From positions 26,022 to 41,614 of the forward strand of contig JAJPYK010000134.1 in NCBI GenBank assembly GCA_021205005.1: DNA of 15,593 bases, given 5' to 3'. This DNA is from Paraprevotella sp. (lineage in GTDB: Bacteria > Bacteroidota > Bacteroidia > Bacteroidales > Bacteroidaceae). Below are positions 13,801 through 15,593 of the stretch, one piece after another. Numbering within the stretch: the stretch's first letter is position 1; each line of letters starts with the position of its first letter. The translations under genes were made by a program, and so were the position numbers. Below the pieces are notes generated by a model, which was not told the origin of the DNA, did not search any database, and was given only the letters and a program-made list of their open reading frames with translations.

Positions 13801-15507
13801 TCATTTATTTTTCTTGTTCCATGTATCCTTCAATCCCACAGTGCGGTTGAACACCAAATGGTCTGCGGTACTGTCTTGGTCAATTGTGAAGTAGCCGATA
13901 CGTTGGAATTGCAGATAATCGAGCGGCTTTTGGATGGCTGCAAACTTTTCCACATAGCAAGGATATAGAACTGTCAGAGAGTCCGGATTCAGCAGTTCCC
14001 GGAAGTCACGTTCGTCTGCTCCGGGATTTTCCATGCTGAACAAGCGATCGTACAATCGAACTTCGGCCGTTTGGCAGTGTGAACAACTTACCCAATGAAG
14101 CGTCCCTTTCACTTTCCGGTCTGATCCCGGCATACCGCTTTTGGAATCCGGATCATATTCGCAATAGACCTCTGTGATATGTCCGTTTTCATCTTTTTTA
14201 CATCCTGTGCACTTTACGATATAGGCATTTTTCAGGCGCACTTCATTTCCGGGAGTGAGACGGATATATTTTTTCGGGGCATTCTCCATGAAATCTTCGC
14301 GTTCGATCCACAGTTCGCGGCTGAATTCTATGATATGTGTGCCGTCCGCGTCATTCTCCGGATTGTTTACGGCTTCCAATTCTTCAACTTTTCCTTCCGG
14401 ATAGTTTGTGATAATCAGTTTGACCGGATTCAGAACGGCCGATACGCGAAGTGCACGTGCATTCAGGTCTTCGCGAACAGCAGCTTCCAATAAGGCAAAA
14501 TCATTCAGGGCATCGAATTTCGTATAACCGATCATATCTATGAATTTACGGATGGATTCGGGTGAATATCCTCTGCGCCGGAAGCCGCAAATGGTAGGCA
14601 TACGGGGATCGTCCCAGCCTTTGACTAAGCCTTCTTTTACCAAAGCGAGCAATTTCCGTTTGCTCATTACCGTGTAAGTCAGGTTCAGACGATTGAATTC
14701 GATCTGACGCGGACGATGGTCTTCCAGATCTTTGCCCTCTTTCAGCTCGTCGATGAAATGATCATAAAGCGGACGGTGAGGGACGAATTCCAATGTGCAG
14801 ATGGAATTAGTGACTCCTTCAAAGTAATCGCTTTGTCCGTGGGCGAAGTCATACATCGGATAGGCTCTCCATTTTCCGCCGGTGCGGTGGTGATCCTTGT
14901 TGATGATGCGATAGATGATGGGATCCCGGAAGTGCATATTCGGATTAGCCATATCCAGTTTGGCGCGGAGCACCATGGAACCTTCTTCAGCTTCTCCGCT
15001 GTTCATCTTATTAAAAAGCTCCAGATTTTCTTCGATCGGACGGTCGCGATACGGGCTTGGTGTACCGGGTTGTGTCGGGGTTCCTTTTTGTTCGGCGATC
15101 TGTTCGCTGGTTTGTTCGTCGATGTAGGCTTTACCTTCTTTGATAAGTCTTACGGCAAAATCCCATAGTTGCTGGAAATAGTCTGAAGCGTGATAGATAT
15201 GTTCCCATTTGAAACCTAACCATTGAATATCTTTTTTGATGGCTTCCACATACTCCGTATCTTCTTTAATCGGGTTGGTATCATCCAATCTCAAGTTGCA
15301 CACACCTCCGTATTTTGCGGCTATGCCGAAGTCCATGCAGATGGCTTTTGCATGTCCTATATGCAAATATCCGTTAGGTTCAGGCGGAAAACGGGTTTGC
15401 AATCTTCCGTCATTTTTTCCGGCTTTTAAATCCTCTACAACGATTTCTTCCACAAAATTGAGGCTTTTCTTTTCTGATGATTCTGAGGTATTATTTGTTT
15501 CTGTCAT
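13801..15507 (-). CDS. glnS: Glutaminyl-tRNA synthetase
   Basis: 568 residues, class I aminoacyl-tRNA synthetase that joins Gln to tRNA-Gln using ATP in the cytoplasm. The HIGH motif is intact in FPPEPNGYLHIGHAKA (40-55; H49-H52), and the KMSKS motif appears as VMSKR (280-284), the usual GlnRS form. WCaP-like GlnRS features RLDDTNP (73-79) and LHWVSC/RLYDRLF in the C-terminal beta-barrel anticodon-binding part are present, and the ending FNRTVGLKDTW (553-563) is typical, so the protein is complete. The anticodon-binding part has two Cys pairs, CTGC (433-436) and CSHC (475-478), that I do not recall from E. coli GlnRS. GlnRS rather than GatCAB suggests direct charging of tRNA-Gln. The ATG at 15507 lies 33 bases after an exact -7 box. 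Confidence 0.97.
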   Translation of the reverse strand: MTETNNTSESSEKKSLNFVEEIVVEDLKAGKNDGRLQTRFPPEPNGYLHIGHAKAICMDFGIAAKYGGVCNLRLDDTNPIKEDTEYVEAIKKDIQWLGFKWEHIYHASDYFQQLWDFAVRLIKEGKAYIDEQTSEQIAEQKGTPTQPGTPSPYRDRPIEENLELFNKMNSGEAEEGSMVLRAKLDMANPNMHFRDPIIYRIINKDHHRTGGKWRAYPMYDFAHGQSDYFEGVTNSICTLEFVPHRPLYDHFIDELKEGKDLEDHRPRQIEFNRLNLTYTVMSKRKLLALVKEGLVKGWDDPRMPTICGFRRRGYSPESIRKFIDMIGYTKFDALNDFALLEAAVREDLNARALRVSAVLNPVKLIITNYPEGKVEELEAVNNPENDADGTHIIEFSRELWIEREDFMENAPKKYIRLTPGNEVRLKNAYIVKCTGCKKDENGHITEVYCEYDPDSKSGMPGSDRKVKGTLHWVSCSHCQTAEVRLYDRLFSMENPGADERDFRELLNPDSLTVLYPCYVEKFAAIQKPLDYLQFQRIGYFTIDQDSTADHLVFNRTVGLKDTWNKKNK

Positions 15508-15540
15508 ATCCAGTCTTTTTTGTATAAACTAAATTGGATA

Positions 15541-15548
15541 CAAAGATA
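15541..15548 (-). promoter_or_regulatory. glnS-TPR operon promoter, -7 box
   Basis: Read on the minus strand this is TATCTTTG, an exact TAnnTTTG match and identical to the ssrA -7 box. It lies 33 bases before the glnS ATG. A T-rich stretch about 20 bases further upstream could serve as the -33 element. The sequence between 15549 and the window end is A/T-rich with no gene. Confidence 0.7.
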
Positions 15549-15593
15549 TAATTAATATTTGAAAAAGGCATTTCTCTTTTCTAAATTAATAAG

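Noticed and set aside
14716..15168. 150-codon plus-strand ORF inside glnS
   Set aside because: Antisense to conserved catalytic sequence of GlnRS; Phe/Ile-rich shadow.

Overview
This window is chromosomal DNA from a member of the Bacteroidales, probably close to Bacteroides or Parabacteroides. The evidence is: (i) promoter -7 boxes of the Bacteroidetes form TAnnTTTG ahead of ssrA, manC and glnS; (ii) few strong Shine-Dalgarno sequences; (iii) a tmRNA encoding the tag GENNYALAA; (iv) proteins that read as Bacteroidales families throughout (long multi-SLBB export protein, DUF4886-like SGNH protein, stand-alone AICAR formyltransferase, GlnRS). Genus level is inference only.

Layout. Positions 1-8198 (minus strand, read right to left) hold the first seven genes of a capsule/exopolysaccharide operon of Wzx/Wzy type: initiating phosphoglycosyl transferase, very long SLBB export protein, Wzz chain-length regulator, Wzx flippase, hexapeptide acyltransferase, secreted DUF4886/SGNH-like protein, and an EpsG/Wzy-like polymerase cut off by the window edge. 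Most junctions are overlaps or stop/start fusions (TGATG, ATGA), so the genes are very probably co-transcribed. Positions 8199-8391 are a divergent promoter region. Positions 8392-8790 are ssrA (tmRNA, plus strand). Positions 8974-10383 hold a stand-alone AICAR formyltransferase and a small, very basic protein of unknown function. Positions 10410-10589 are a 180-bp MITE-like element with perfect 21-bp terminal inverted repeats and a 20-bp internal hairpin. Positions 10590-11160 contain no convincing intact gene, but the minus strand carries what looks like decayed coding sequence and a 44-codon ORF. Positions 11211-12275 hold a mannose-1-phosphate guanylyltransferase, which ends at a GC-rich terminator facing the convergent glnS-TPR operon (15507 down to 12339, minus strand).

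How the genes work together. The PGT loads the first sugar phosphate onto undecaprenyl phosphate, Wzx flips the repeat unit, the EpsG/Wzy-like protein polymerises it, Wzz sets chain length, and the SLBB protein provides the outer-membrane/periplasmic exit path. The acyltransferase and the SGNH-like protein could add and remove or edit O-acyl groups. No glycosyltransferases are inside the window; they should lie beyond its left edge. The mannose-1-phosphate guanylyltransferase supplies GDP-mannose and may feed this or other glycans. The remaining genes are housekeeping: ribosome rescue, purine synthesis and tRNA charging.

I see no clear new defence, CRISPR or phage system. The items most worth a second look are the MITE, the probably altered SGNH-like protein beside an acyltransferase, the basic protein after the AICAR formyltransferase, the Cys pairs in GlnRS, and the back-to-back ssrA/capsule promoters.
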